Notes under the pieces: generated by a model
The model's input: only the letters and a program-made list of their open reading frames with translations
Told to the model about the DNA's origin: nothing
Database searches by the model: none
Origin: Mucilaginibacter paludis DSM 18603
Lineage (GTDB): Bacteria; Bacteroidota; Bacteroidia; Sphingobacteriales; Sphingobacteriaceae
DNA length: 64,000 nt
Direction of reading: 5' to 3'
Assembly (NCBI RefSeq): GCF_000166195.2
Contig: NZ_CM001403.1
Coordinates: forward strand, 2,250,432-2,314,431
Position numbers and translations under genes: made by a program
In this document: positions 1 to 9,642 of the stretch, piece after piece
Position numbering within the stretch: position 1 is the first letter of the stretch
Layout of the letters: every line of letters begins with the position of its first letter

Positions 1-2011
1 TATCATGGGTGATACGCAGTATGCGGTATAGCGATGCAAGAGTGGCATTACTGATGCCGTTAATGGGTTTCAAATAAGCCGGTGGGCTTATGGTTAGCCC
101 TTGTTCATCTTGTACAAATGGCAATGCAATGCCTGCGCCCAATAATTCAACTTTCGACACTTTGCCTAAGGTTGCGCCATTTGTTTTTAAAGCCTTTAAT
201 TTAACTGGCGCATTCTTCCATGTGGTAGTCAGAGTGGCGTACAGCTTTCCTTTATTGCGGGTATAATAAACGGACGTGTCACCATAAACCTCAAAGGGGC
301 GGGAGCCATATATTGCTTCGCCATTTATTTTCAGCCAGGCGCCTATATCTCTGGCAGTTTGAATAACTTCAGCATCCAAATTGCCGCGGCCGTGTTGTGT
401 TAAATTAAGCAAAAGGGTACCATTGCGGGAAACGTTTTCCATCAGAATTTTAACAATCGCAGGGGCATCCAGGCATTTTTGCCCTGTCTGGTAATGCCAT
501 TCCGCAATGGATTCTTCGGTTTGGAACGGGTAGGCTGAAATTTCCTTCTCAATAACTTTTTCTGAGCTTTTAACCAGCGAATGTTCAACAAATGGTAGTA
601 ACTCCTTACTATTTTGGAAACTATTATACTGGCCGCCAACGCCCTTTAAGTTTACTACCGCTTCCATTTTGCCGTGGTTCCATTTAAGCGATTTGTTGTA
701 GTAATTAGCAATTAACTGCGGGGCCAGAAACCCCAGCCCCATGTGTACGCCCAGGTCAACCTGCGAATCGCCGGCATGTTCATCAAAATAGATCACATCA
801 GGATGGTATTTGGTAATGGCATCATCCACACGCCACATAAACTGGTTGGCAAAGGGAGAATGCAGGGGATCATCTTTACTGGCGTGCACCGGCCCGTAAA
901 GATCAACCGGGTCCATTCCCTCCCACCATTTTCCTTTACCGTCGGCAATCGTCTGTAATCCGTCATAAGGCACATCTTTTAGAGGCCCGTTTTGATCACT
1001 GGCATACTTTACCGGCATAAACTGCCCCCAGGTACGTGGTGGCGTATTATGAAACCCTATGCCAAAGCGGAGTCCGTGTTTTCTTACTGTTTTTTCCCAA
1101 ATGCCCACGATATCTTTTTTAGGGCCTACATTTACCGAATTCCATGGTTGGTATGCAGAATTCCAGTTATCAAAATTATCATGATGCACACCCATTGCCA
1201 TAAAATAACGGGCGCCCATGGCTACATATAAATTCATCAATGCTTCGGGATCCCACCGGTCTATACCCCAGTTATGGGCTATATCCTTATAACCATATTC
1301 AGACGGGTGGCCAAAAGTTTTAACATGAAACTTGTAAACAGGCGAATTTTCCTGGTACATTTTGCGCGAATACCAGTCGCCTTCTTCCGGCATCGATTGC
1401 GGGTCCCAGTGCGACCACGCGCCAAATTTCGCTTCGCGCCACCAGTTTGGTGCCAGATAATGTTCGCTAATATCCTTCCAGTCGGGCTTAAAAGGCCCCG
1501 AAGCTACGGGAAGGACTGGTAAATTCCAGATATCAGGCGGCAATTTTAAATTATCGCCCATGGCAATTTCGTCTAAGTTAACGGTAATGTTATCAGTAAT
1601 GAGTGTGATGGCCACTGTTGTACCGGCGTCAATTTTAATATTGGTGATTGCGTTTAGGAACGACAGGCTCAAATTACCTGATGAGTGTATATTGAACTTT
1701 TTCTTTACCTGACCGTTAACAGCTACCGCTATCAAGCCCACCCCGGAAGAGGAATATCGGATCGCCAATTTTTGGGCAACCTTTATATTTTTAAACATAA
1801 CGCCATCGCCAGGCCTGCTCAACGTAACAGCATTTCCGCCAGATGCGGAGTTGGCTACTACCTTAACAGCACTACCTATCGGCGATGCGGCTTCTGCCTC
1901 GTATATCATGGTGGTACTATTGGCACTAAAACAACTTGTGCCCGGTTGCGCTGATACCAAGCCAATAAAAGAGCTGCAAACAAAAAGGAAGGCAAATAAT
2001 TTAGGTTTCAT
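1..2011 (-). CDS. Secreted alpha-L-fucosidase, GH29 (3' end outside window)
   Basis: I translated this reading frame by hand: 670 codons from the ATG at 2011 run without a stop to the window edge, so the C-terminus is missing. Residues 1-21 are a signal peptide ending VSAQ. Residues 35-150 (MIYEAEAAS onward) look like a CBM6/CBM35-type beta-sandwich. The GH29 barrel starts near residue 185 with a WSHWDPQSMPEEGDWYSR stretch, the HHDNFDNW motif lies at 276-283, and VIYFDE at 407-411 places Asp410 at the usual nucleophile position. GH29 enzymes release terminal L-fucose from glycans by a retaining mechanism, here probably in the periplasm or outside the cell. The frame and length fit an intact gene. 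It lies in a polysaccharide-degrading neighbourhood but no SusC/SusD pair is visible. Family call is strong; linkage specificity cannot be seen. Confidence 0.93.
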   Translation of the reverse strand, partial: MKPKLFAFLFVCSSFIGLVSAQPGTSCFSANSTTMIYEAEAASPIGSAVKVVANSASGGNAVTLSRPGDGVMFKNIKVAQKLAIRYSSSGVGLIAVAVNGQVKKKFNIHSSGNLSLSFLNAITNIKIDAGTTVAITLITDNITVNLDEIAMGDNLKLPPDIWNLPVLPVASGPFKPDWKDISEHYLAPNWWREAKFGAWSHWDPQSMPEEGDWYSRKMYQENSPVYKFHVKTFGHPSEYGYKDIAHNWGIDRWDPEALMNLYVAMGARYFMAMGVHHDNFDNWNSAYQPWNSVNVGPKKDIVGIWEKTVRKHGLRFGIGFHNTPPRTWGQFMPVKYASDQNGPLKDVPYDGLQTIADGKGKWWEGMDPVDLYGPVHASKDDPLHSPFANQFMWRVDDAITKYHPDVIYFDEHAGDSQVDLGVHMGLGFLAPQLIANYYNKSLKWNHGKMEAVVNLKGVGGQYNSFQNSKELLPFVEHSLVKSSEKVIEKEISAYPFQTEESIAEWHYQTGQKCLDAPAIVKILMENVSRNGTLLLNLTQHGRGNLDAEVIQTARDIGAWLKINGEAIYGSRPFEVYGDTSVYYTRNKGKLYATLTTTWKNAPVKLKALKTNGATLGKVSKVELLGAGIALPFVQDEQGLTISPPAYLKPINGISNATLASLYRILRITHD

Positions 2012-2174
2012 ACTCTGTAATTCAATCAAAATGGCCGGAACTTGGCTATTCAAAAAATATAAAGATAAAATATTTTGATCACCAAATCACACAATTCGGT
2101 GATCATCACGTAGAGCCATTAACACAATTTATGGCTGCCGGTACTTCAAAGCATAGCAATTCATGGGTTCATTT

Positions 2175-2199
2175 AAACCGGACACCTCATGTCCGGTTT
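2175..2199. promoter_or_regulatory. Perfect inverted repeat with 10-bp CCGGACA-containing arms
   Basis: Arms AAACCGGACA and TGTCCGGTTT are separated by 5 bases (CCTCA). It lies 79 bp upstream of the AraC/FtsX chimera and has no T-run, so an operator is likelier than a terminator. TGTCCG palindromes are, to my knowledge, common in front of FtsX-like permease genes in Bacteroidota. Function is inferred. Confidence 0.45.
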
Positions 2200-2277
2200 C
2201 GTTACAAACGAACAAAACCTAAAAACCTTATAATTCTTTATTTATCAATATATTAGTAATTTGGAACAACGATTGAG

Positions 2278-3902
2278 TTGTTGTATTACTTGAATTTCTA
2301 CATTTTACATATCAGCTTTTATGACCTGATTTCCGTGGGCACCTTGTTCACCGGGCTAACGCTTGCGTTGCTTTTAGGATTCGCAAAAAGGCTTGACCAC
2401 ACAGCTAACCTGTTTTTAAGCGCGGCTTTACTCGTAATTACCTGGAAGACCGGTGGATTAACAACGTTGTTATTGCCAGCGCTGGGGCCGCTACTGTATT
2501 TTTATATACGCCAACTAACCGCCCCCGGGCATCGGTTGCGCCAAAAAGATGGCCTGCATTTTACTTTGGTATTGGTGGGGTATTGGATGCCAGGCTGGTT
2601 GGTTTTAACATCGGTCGTTGTATATGTGTACCTGTCGCAACAACTGATAGTGGGTTTTTACAGCCGCCTACGGCCGGTATTGATGGATCGGCCACGTTAT
2701 GCTTTCCGGTGGCTGGAGAAGGTCTGTTTATCCTCGGCTTATGTTGCGTGTTATCGGCTTTCAATACTGTTTTTTACCTGATGGTTACCATCGTGCTCAT
2801 CGCAATGGCTGCGGAAGCTTTGCTGAAGCAGGATACGGATAGGCAATTGACAAAGCCGATAAGTGATAGGTCGGATGCAAGAGAGAAAGGCCGGCGATTA
2901 AAGGAAATTGTGGCGGCGAGCCGGTTTTACGAGGATACTGAACTAACGCTGGCCACCCTTGCGCTGAAACTGCATATCCATCCGCATGACCTGTCCCGTA
3001 TGATCAACCAGGGGCTGGAAAAGAATTTCAATGATTTTATTAACGAATTCAGGGTACGGGAAATTGCCCGTAAGATGCGCGATCCGGCCAATGACCGGCT
3101 TACACTACTTGGCATCGCTTACGACTCAGGATTTAACTCCGAAAGAACTTTCCATCGCGTTTTCAAAGAGATAACTAACAAGACCCCTTTGGAATACAAA
3201 AACAAGCTGAGAAAAAAACTGCCAATTGATAAGTTGGCAACCCAACAGATCAAAACATTTGATGGTAAAACATACACTGTTGCCGGCGTGGTAAAAAATT
3301 ACCATTACAAACCTTTAACAGAAAAGATAGGCCCGCAGTTTTTTACGATGGATACGGCAAACAGCTACGGTATGGTATACATTAAGATCAAACCCGGTAC
3401 GGAAAAGGCAAGCCTGCAATATATCGCAAAAACATTTAAGCGCCTCTTTCCCATGAACCCGTTCATTTATGCTTTCAAACAGGAACAAAACGAACAAAGT
3501 TATGCTACCGAAGCCAGGTGGAAGCAGATCATCCTGTTCAGCGCCGTACTGACCATCTTTATTTCCTGTATCGGCTTATTTGGTTTATCCGTTTTAGCTG
3601 TTGAAAAGCGTGTGAAAGAGATCGGCGTGCGCAAAGTACTTGGCGCATCGGTCAGCAGTATTGTTACTATGCTGTCTGTCGATTTTTTAAAGCTGATTTT
3701 CATTTCACTGGCCATATCGGTTCCCTTTGCGTGGATTGCTACCAGCCAGTGGCTGCAACATTATCCTTACCGTATCCTGCTTGGCTGGTGGTTATTTGTG
3801 TTGGGCGGTGCATTGGTAATCATCATCGCCCTTGTCACCATTAGCTTTCAATCAATAAAAGTAGCAGTTACTAACCCGGTTAAGAGTTTAAGGAGCGAAT
3901 GA
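2278..3902 (+). pseudogene. Broken AraC-type membrane regulator / FtsX-like permease chimera
   Basis: The first part (from a TTG at 2278) encodes a membrane segment region ending RPRYAFRWLEK. The sequence then continues one frame over (GLFILGLCCVLSAFN), so one base is missing near 2722. The second frame gives an AraC helix-turn-helix domain (roughly 2900-3200, ending TPLEYKNKLRKKLPIDKL), followed directly by the C-terminal third of a MacB/FtsX-like ABC permease: part of the periplasmic domain (TYTVAGVVKNYHYKPL), then the permease domain with EKRVKEIGVRKVLGAS and the closing NPVKSLRSE. The first permease domain and most of the extracytoplasmic region are absent. Either a longer AraC-FtsX fusion gene lost its middle, or two genes were joined by deletion. 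Frameshift plus deletion make function unlikely, although the second frame alone could still make a hybrid protein from an internal start. Confidence 0.75.
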
Positions 3903-3910
3903 GCTAACAC

Positions 3911-4204
3911 CTAACTAAACTCCAGTTTCTTTTTGCGGTAGTGATCAATCACTTTTGATTTGAGCAGGTGAAAAAAAAATGGAGACAAACTTTGGTCCTG
4001 AAGCAATTCCTTTTTTTGCCAGAGTTTGAGCAGCACATCCATGATCATTTCTTCGGCCAGGCTGGCGTCGCCCATATACGTTAATGCAAACCGGAAAAGC
4101 TGGTAGAAATAACGTTCAAATAGCTGGTCGAATGCCCGAGCGTCGCCATTCCGCCAGTTTTGCAGCAGTTGAGCATCAGAAACATCGGAAAAACATTTGG
4201 CCAT
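3911..4204 (-). pseudogene. Truncated ECF-type RNA polymerase sigma factor (region 2 only)
   Basis: The 97-residue product holds a clear sigma-70 region 2 (DAQLLQNWRNGDARAFDQLF, then ASLAEEMIMDVLLKLWQKK) and ends at HYRKKKLEFS. ECF sigma factors are normally 170-200 residues with a region 4 DNA-binding domain, which is missing. The stop lies 8 bp from the stop of the convergent AraC/FtsX chimera, so one deletion may have removed the ends of both. Bacteroidota sigma factors of this type usually sit next to an anti-sigma FecR gene and SusC/D genes; none is seen. A short functional protein cannot be excluded. Confidence 0.7.
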
Positions 4205-4331
4205 TGCGCAAAGTTAGCCGCCTCAAGTTAAGGGATTGTTAAGCTTGGGTTGAGCCTATTTACTCCCTTAGTTTTTAAAATCCAATTCATCTATTCCCAA
4301 CATCTGACACTTTTGGGCTTTATAAGTTTTC

Positions 4332-6839
4332 TTAATGTTTAATACTTTTGGTCAGAAAGGAAATTCTGTCGATCACTACGCCAGGGTCCACAGCTTTGAT
4401 GAACAACGTGTGCTTACCGGTACTCATTTGCGGTAGGTCAATAATTGATCTCACATAATTATTTCTGATTCCCTGATTTCGATTTGATCCATTCTCATCT
4501 TCTTTTCCGTTCGATCCGGGAACTTCAATCATGCTTAGTTGTTTATTATCCAAACCAACAACTACACGAAGCTGCATTCCGGGATAAATCCGAAAGGTTG
4601 GCATAAAATCAATCGTCACGCTTGTTTGCCTATCGTTGGCGATAAAGTCATATTCCAATTTTGGTGCCGACGTATCTGAAGGTTCCCAGGATGCATTTAA
4701 ACTGACAGGTTTTAATGCCATAGCTTGTCCAGTATTCCCAAGCCCAGGTACTGTTACCCATTTTGCTGTGCCAATGCCAGACTGGCGGTTTGCTGACCCT
4801 GCCGGGCGGATAACTTCGGGCTCAGCTGATTTTCTGGAAGTATCAGGCTGCCTGATTTCTCCCCATGGCCATGCCACTTGGCTGTTCCAGGCTGGTAAAT
4901 TTTTACCGGTTATTGTTCCAGGCATCATATATCGCCATTTCCCACCTGCCGTTTTATTGTTGAATAGATCTATCTGTTTTTCTAAAAAGGTTTTTAATTT
5001 TTCAATTTCGGCTTCATTTTCCTTCTGATTCAAGCCATACACTTTCGCTCTGTCATGCATGAAAATTAATCCTGTTGAAGTTAGAATTTTCGCCGGAAGT
5101 CCAATCATCTCGGTGTACGCATCCTTATATTCTGATGGAATTCTGTCGGCAATTATTTTTTCTTTCTTCATCAACATCTCATAGGCAGACTGAAGCTGGC
5201 TTGCATTTTGGTCAGAAAGTGATACTGCCCAATCACGATCCATCAATTCAGGCTTCCTGACGGTACCTAAGCGGTAGAATTCTGTTAACAGTTCGCTAAG
5301 CGAGGGGATTAGATCAGCATTGAAATGTTCCGTAAGGAACGACTTTAAAAATTGGGGCTGTGCATTTGCCTGCTGTGCCTCGGGTTTCCAGGCGAGTTTG
5401 GAGAAATAATCGATTCCTAACTCCATCGGTTTAATATCCCCTACATTAATCACCCATATGTTACGTGCCTGATTTTCCCATGCCTTATGGAATTCTTCCC
5501 ACATTAAAGCTGGTGAAGTAGTATTGATCCAGGTATAAGAGTGAGGCCTCCCATAATAGGACAGGTGCCAATACAGGCCGCTGCCCCCTGAACGTTCTCT
5601 TTCCTGTGGACTTGAAAGACGCCGGATATAACCAAAGTTGTCGTCTACCCAAATTAGCGTCACATCATCAGGAACCTTAAGCCCAGCATCGTAGATAGGC
5701 AGGACTTCTTTATAAGGGACAAAACACTGTGCCACTTTTCCCCATTCTTTACTTGCATATTGTTTAATAAGCCCCCGCTGATCTTTTAATACCTCTTCAA
5801 CCAAATTTATCCTTTCGGAAATACCATTTGGTGGAGCTTCCATTCCACGGTCGTGTATACCACGGATACCGACTGTCCATACCGACTCGCCATTACCTCT
5901 TTCCATAGCGGTTTTTTGCCATGTGCTGTAAATCGTATCCCGGTTTATGCTATAATTCCATTTTCCCCTTATCTTTTCATCCCAATGCACATTATTATAC
6001 AGCATTGGTTCACAATGAGACGTTCCTGTTACAATCCCATAACGCTCTGCCAACTGCCAGTTTTCGGGAATGCTGCCAAACTCTTTTGTCACTTCGTGCA
6101 TTGCCGGCCACAGATAGTTCAACCTCAGACGCAACATCAGCTCAAATACTTTTTCATAAGTTTTAGGCCCTATACTTCCTAAATCTTTCTCAAACGTGTT
6201 ACGGGCCCATTGGTTTAAGCCCCAGTCTTCATCGTTGATAAAAATACCGCGATATTTAATGGTTGGTTCATCCCAGGTCGGTTTTGAAACAGAGATCGTT
6301 AAAATTTTACATTGTTTGGTAGGAACATCCGCCCACCAATACCATGGCGATACGCCGATTTGCCTGGAAAGTTGCAGCAAGCCATAAGCAGTACCCCGCC
6401 TATCGCTGCCTATAATCACAAGAGCTTTTTTTACGCCCGGAACCGGATTAACCACGATCTGCCATAATGATGCCTCCCAATGCCCCTGGATCTTCTCAAG
6501 ATTATGAACTTTTTTAGCAGCTATTAACCGGTCAATAAGTTTACTCCTTCCTATCGTGCCGACAATAATTGCTTCTGAGGCCGCTGCATCTAATCCGCCA
6601 ATCCTGGGCATACTGCCTGTTACGCGTTTTACATCGTCAGTAAAAAAACCGGCCACCAATTTCACCGTCGGGTACTCATCCTCATCAATTATAACAGGAG
6701 CGGTCGTCTTATAACTTACCAAAGAGATGTCAGTCGCTGACGAAGCCGGAGCATTCTTAACGATGATATTCTGGGCATTCACTTTAATTACCAGAAAAAA
6801 GAAAAAGGATAAAACTACAAGATGGGCTTTATATATCAT
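4332..6839 (-). CDS. Secreted glycoside hydrolase family 115 (xylan alpha-1,2-glucuronidase type)
   Basis: 835 residues. A signal peptide covers residues 1-23 (hydrophobic FFFFLVIKVNAQ). Residues 50-190 form the N-terminal domain typical of GH115, including GSDRRGTAYGLLQLSRQIG. The catalytic region begins around residue 196 with YRGIFINDEDWGL and continues through LNYLWPAMHEV, the EPMLYNN stretch and LIWVDDNFGYIRRL. The last about 170 residues are the GH115 C-terminal beta-sandwich. GH115 enzymes remove (4-O-methyl-)glucuronic acid side chains from glucuronoxylan. Length is at the family norm and the frame is intact. It is transcribed in the same direction as the fucosidase but is separated from it by the broken genes. 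Confidence 0.93.
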   Translation of the reverse strand: MIYKAHLVVLSFFFFLVIKVNAQNIIVKNAPASSATDISLVSYKTTAPVIIDEDEYPTVKLVAGFFTDDVKRVTGSMPRIGGLDAAASEAIIVGTIGRSKLIDRLIAAKKVHNLEKIQGHWEASLWQIVVNPVPGVKKALVIIGSDRRGTAYGLLQLSRQIGVSPWYWWADVPTKQCKILTISVSKPTWDEPTIKYRGIFINDEDWGLNQWARNTFEKDLGSIGPKTYEKVFELMLRLRLNYLWPAMHEVTKEFGSIPENWQLAERYGIVTGTSHCEPMLYNNVHWDEKIRGKWNYSINRDTIYSTWQKTAMERGNGESVWTVGIRGIHDRGMEAPPNGISERINLVEEVLKDQRGLIKQYASKEWGKVAQCFVPYKEVLPIYDAGLKVPDDVTLIWVDDNFGYIRRLSSPQERERSGGSGLYWHLSYYGRPHSYTWINTTSPALMWEEFHKAWENQARNIWVINVGDIKPMELGIDYFSKLAWKPEAQQANAQPQFLKSFLTEHFNADLIPSLSELLTEFYRLGTVRKPELMDRDWAVSLSDQNASQLQSAYEMLMKKEKIIADRIPSEYKDAYTEMIGLPAKILTSTGLIFMHDRAKVYGLNQKENEAEIEKLKTFLEKQIDLFNNKTAGGKWRYMMPGTITGKNLPAWNSQVAWPWGEIRQPDTSRKSAEPEVIRPAGSANRQSGIGTAKWVTVPGLGNTGQAMALKPVSLNASWEPSDTSAPKLEYDFIANDRQTSVTIDFMPTFRIYPGMQLRVVVGLDNKQLSMIEVPGSNGKEDENGSNRNQGIRNNYVRSIIDLPQMSTGKHTLFIKAVDPGVVIDRISFLTKSIKH

Positions 6840-7501
6840 ATAGATGCAGATAGTTTTTTATATTTATCATCAAAACAGGTCAGTTAGGATGGCCTTAATT
6901 GAACAATGGTTTTGTATGCTTAGTCATCAAACGAATATGTACACTCTTATATCCTTTACTGAAGTTTCCCAAAGTACAGCGTCTTTGTTATATTATTCAT
7001 GAATATCTTCAGAGGCTACCATATGCCGTTTTAATTAATTGGTTTGCCTTTGTCAGGCATCTTTCTAAAAAGTAAACTTAAGAAAATTAATAAAAATGTC
7101 AAATATACAATTGTCTATATAGGTTGATTTTAACTATTGAAATAAGGGCTTAATTTATAGTGATTTTGTAGGTTTAAATATTACAACCCATCATAATTCT
7201 TTAATTGGAATAGGTCATCAATTACAAGAATATAATAGTAAATGAGTAATGACAGATCTGCTTTAAAATCTTATTAAAAAGCCTTCAGGAGATCAGAAGG
7301 CTTTTTTAATTTTCACACTATTGTAACAAGGTATGAGTTTATGGTGCAGACTGTAGATATCGAAGCATTTCCTACTTCATCGGCATTTAATAGCCTATTT
7401 AGACTTATCATTTTTCAAGTTCAATTTTGCGTTTGGTCATATTCAAAGCCGTCCGGAATGGTCAATAGCGTCAACAAAAAGGGGTATGGTTTTATTTATC
7501 G
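6840..7501. other. Gene-poor AT-rich gap upstream of the GH115 gene
   Basis: No credible reading frame on either strand. It should contain the promoter of the GH115 gene near 6840-6950, but I see no clean TAnnTTTG box. The only definite structure is the terminator at 7276-7308. After it comes TATGGTGCAGACTG, resembling the GTGGTGCAGACT that follows the terminator at 23800, which hints at the same kind of decayed junction. Confidence 0.4.
7276..7308. terminator. Rho-independent terminator
   Basis: AAAAGCCTTC and GAAGGCTTTTTT form a 10-bp stem with a short loop and a T-run on both strands. No adjacent gene on the plus strand uses it; on the minus strand it is just beyond the NTF2-like gene. 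Confidence 0.7.
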
Positions 7502-7867
7502 CTAATAGAAAAAGGTTTCGGTTATGATTTTACCTTCCTCTACACCAAAAACGGCAATTTCCTCCACCTGCAATCTTTGCCCATTTTTCATGGTCATGTC
7601 TCTGCCCATAGATACACTAAAGTAGCTGCCTCCAACTACCGGTTCGCTGCAAAAGAAGCTGTGCACTTCTGCTATAAGTTCCTGCCTGGCATTTGACTTT
7701 GCTAAAACCGCCTTAATTCCTTTGGTTATAGTTGGTACACCCATCGCCAAAGCATGTTCAGGTTCAGTGCAAATAATGTTGGCACTATAAAACTGTCCGT
7801 AAATTTCTGCCACTTGCCTTTTTTGAAAAAGGTCATAATAACGATTCGCTAATTCTTGACTTGTCAT
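7502..7867 (-). CDS. SnoaL/NTF2-like domain protein
   Basis: 121 residues fitting the nuclear transport factor 2-like alpha+beta cone fold: an N-terminal helix (ANRYYDLFQKRQVAEIYGQF) and a curved sheet ending VEEIAVFGVEEGKIITETFFY. Members act as small-molecule isomerases, hydrolases or accessory proteins, and no catalytic residues can be assigned here. It is divergent from the AraC regulator at 7964, which is its probable regulator. A TAnnTTTG-type -7 box (TACCTTTG on the minus strand) lies at 7888-7895. Confidence 0.8.
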   Translation of the reverse strand: MTSQELANRYYDLFQKRQVAEIYGQFYSANIICTEPEHALAMGVPTITKGIKAVLAKSNARQELIAEVHSFFCSEPVVGGSYFSVSMGRDMTMKNGQRLQVEEIAVFGVEEGKIITETFFY

Positions 7868-7887
7868 TTTCTGATTATTTAGTCATA

Positions 7888-7895
7888 CAAAGGTA
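7888..7895 (-). promoter_or_regulatory. Bacteroidota -7 promoter box for the NTF2-like gene
   Basis: TACCTTTG on the minus strand fits the TAnnTTTG consensus, 21 bp upstream of the start codon. I find no convincing -33 TTTG at the expected distance. Confidence 0.45.
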
Positions 7896-7906
7896 TCCGG
7901 CGATTC

Positions 7907-7921
7907 AATACTTAAAGTATT
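7907..7921. promoter_or_regulatory. Palindromic putative operator between divergent NTF2-like and AraC genes
   Basis: AATACTTAAAGTATT is a perfect palindrome with one central base, midway between the divergent genes and just upstream of the -7 box. A regulator binding site is inferred from position only. Confidence 0.4.
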
Positions 7922-7963
7922 AGAAAGTGTTATATATTTGCTCAAACGTATTTATTTGAACGA

Positions 7964-8878
7964 ATGGATGCCTTAAGTACCATATTAGACACAACCAGGC
8001 TTAGAAGCGTAGTCTATAGCAAATTCCCACTTGCTGCACCGTGGGGGCTTGACATTGTTCAGGATGAAAATTCGCAATTTTGGCGATTGGTGAGCGGTAG
8101 TTGTACTATTGGTTCACCCGACGGCCATGTTATAGAATTGGCGGAGGGCGATCTGGTATTTGTGCCTCATGGAAGCGCCCATTGGATAGCCGATAAAGCT
8201 ACAAGTTTACGCATGCCATCACCCGAATTTGTTAAGGCCCGCAGAGCAGGAATACCTGTTTTTAATACTGGCGGCGAGATAACTACCCTTATAGCGGGCC
8301 ATTTTGAATTTGACTATCAACCTTTGCACCCTTTTTTAAAGGACTTGCCCTCAATTATTCATATCAGGCAATATGTGACAGAAAATGAGATCTTACTGAG
8401 GCAGGTTACCCAATTAATGCTGGAAGAACTCAACAACGAGAGACCGGGAAGCAGCGTGATGCTGAAATGCTTGTCGGAAATTATGTTTATTAATATCATC
8501 AGGGCTTATTTAGAACAGACTATGCCCAGTAGTGGTTTTCTTTCGGCATTAAACGACCCGAGGATCAGCAAGGCTTTAAAATTGATGCAGGACTCACCTC
8601 AAAATGATTGGACGCTGCAATCTCTTGCATCCGAAATTGGTATGTCACGTTCCGTTTTCTTTAATCAGTTTAAAAAATTAGTACACGAAACACCGTTGAG
8701 CTACCTTACCAACTGGCGCATCAGGCAGGCCCAAAAGTTATTATTGACAGATAACAGCAATATATCCGAAATTGCCGCTAAGGTCGGTTACCAGTCGGAA
8801 GCCGCTTTTAACCGGATCTTTAAATCAAAAATTGGCCAGACACCCGCCTTGTACCGAAGAAGTAAGTCTTTTAAGTGA
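7964..8878 (+). CDS. AraC family regulator with N-terminal cupin domain
   Basis: 304 residues. Residues 1-190 form a cupin-type ligand domain of the AraC_binding class (WRLVSGSCTIG, then LAEGDLVFVPHGSAHWI). Residues 205-300 carry the two helix-turn-helix motifs (LQSLASEIGMSRSVFFNQFKKLVHETPLSYL, and ISEIAAKVGYQSEAAFNRIFKSKIGQTPALYRR). It most resembles regulators that activate a divergent oxidoreductase or small-fold protein gene. It probably controls the NTF2-like gene across the 96-bp spacer and itself. The ligand is unknown. Confidence 0.9.
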   Translation: MDALSTILDTTRLRSVVYSKFPLAAPWGLDIVQDENSQFWRLVSGSCTIGSPDGHVIELAEGDLVFVPHGSAHWIADKATSLRMPSPEFVKARRAGIPVFNTGGEITTLIAGHFEFDYQPLHPFLKDLPSIIHIRQYVTENEILLRQVTQLMLEELNNERPGSSVMLKCLSEIMFINIIRAYLEQTMPSSGFLSALNDPRISKALKLMQDSPQNDWTLQSLASEIGMSRSVFFNQFKKLVHETPLSYLTNWRIRQAQKLLLTDNSNISEIAAKVGYQSEAAFNRIFKSKIGQTPALYRRSKSFK

Positions 8879-8981
8879 TTTTTTCGCAAATGGTTTTGGT
8901 TATTATCTGATTCTTATTTGTTAGGCCCGTTTTTTATTCTGAATTGCGGACTGTTAAGCGGTTTAATTTCAGGAATGAATA

Positions 8982-9320
8982 TCAGGCTTTTTTTACGAAT
9001 TCTGATTTGAGCGCCATCGCGCCAAAACCATCGATCTTACAGTCAATATTGTGATCGCTATCCACCAAACGGATATTTTTGACCTTGGTACCAGCTTTGA
9101 TGGATTGGGAGGTTCCCTTTACCGGCAGGTTTTTAATCGTCACTACCGTATCGCCGTCCACCAGGATATTGCCGTTGCTGTCTTTTACAACAAAACCTTC
9201 CTCAACTGTAGTCTCTTCCGCAGCTTTCCACTCATGCCCGCATTCCGGGCAAACCAGCAAGTCTTCAAGTTCATAAGTATAAGGCGATTGGCAGATTGGG
9301 CATGGTGCAAGTTCAGTCAT
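8982..9320 (-). CDS. yjdM: PhnA/YjdM-like zinc ribbon protein
   Basis: 112 residues. The N-terminus has a zinc ribbon with two CxxC knuckles (CPIC at 7-10 and CPEC at 24-27). The C-terminal domain contains [26 protein letters not shown] and the [27 protein letters not shown] ending typical of the family. Escherichia coli YjdM was first named PhnA but is not the phosphonoacetate hydrolase, and its role is unclear. Full length and intact; monocistronic. Confidence 0.9.
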   Translation of the reverse strand: MTELAPCPICQSPYTYELEDLLVCPECGHEWKAAEETTVEEGFVVKDSNGNILVDGDTVVTIKNLPVKGTSQSIKAGTKVKNIRLVDSDHNIDCKIDGFGAMALKSEFVKKA

Positions 9321-9412
9321 AGCAGTAATTTATTGAGGCGCAAAGGTAATAAATCTTAATCCCTGAAGAAATTGAATAAGCACGGCGGGCTATTTTAATA
9401 CAACAAAAATTT

Positions 9413-9526
9413 ATGAATATGGAAATGGCTGGTCCCAAAGATCAAAAAGTGGTAAGTGATGAACAGGCCATCCCGGGTATTTTTGAGCCAGGAAAAGAAG
9501 CCGCTGACCAGGAGAATGATTTGTAA
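9413..9526 (+). CDS. Possible 37-residue small protein
   Basis: An ATG at 9413 opens a 37-codon frame (MNMEMAGPKDQKVVSDEQAI to QENDL) rich in charged residues. Its composition resembles other small acidic proteins annotated in Sphingobacteriaceae. No recognisable domain and no good ribosome binding site; it is the only frame in the spacer after the YjdM gene. Low confidence. Confidence 0.3.
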   Translation: MNMEMAGPKDQKVVSDEQAIPGIFEPGKEAADQENDL

Positions 9527-9602
9527 ACTATTTCAGCTTGAAATATCGCTTTACCACAAAAAAGCCCATTTCAATAAAAGAATGAGCTTTTACTTTTTCT
9601 GC

Positions 9603-9642
9603 GGTGGCAACTGGGATCGAACCGGTGACACAAAAATTTTAA
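9603..9642 (-). other. tRNA 3'-end relic, possible old attachment site
   Basis: Read on the minus strand the segment has a T-arm with GGTTCGATCCC followed by an acceptor-like end AGTTGCCACC. This closely matches the 3' half of the intact tRNA-Phe at 26369-26441 (GGTTCGATCCCAGC). The T-stem has one C-A mismatch, and the D-arm and anticodon half are replaced by unrelated sequence. As in the intact tRNA, a terminator-like AAAAAAGCCCA...GAGCTTTT lies just downstream. This is how a tRNA end left by integration or excision of an element looks. Confidence 0.5.
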
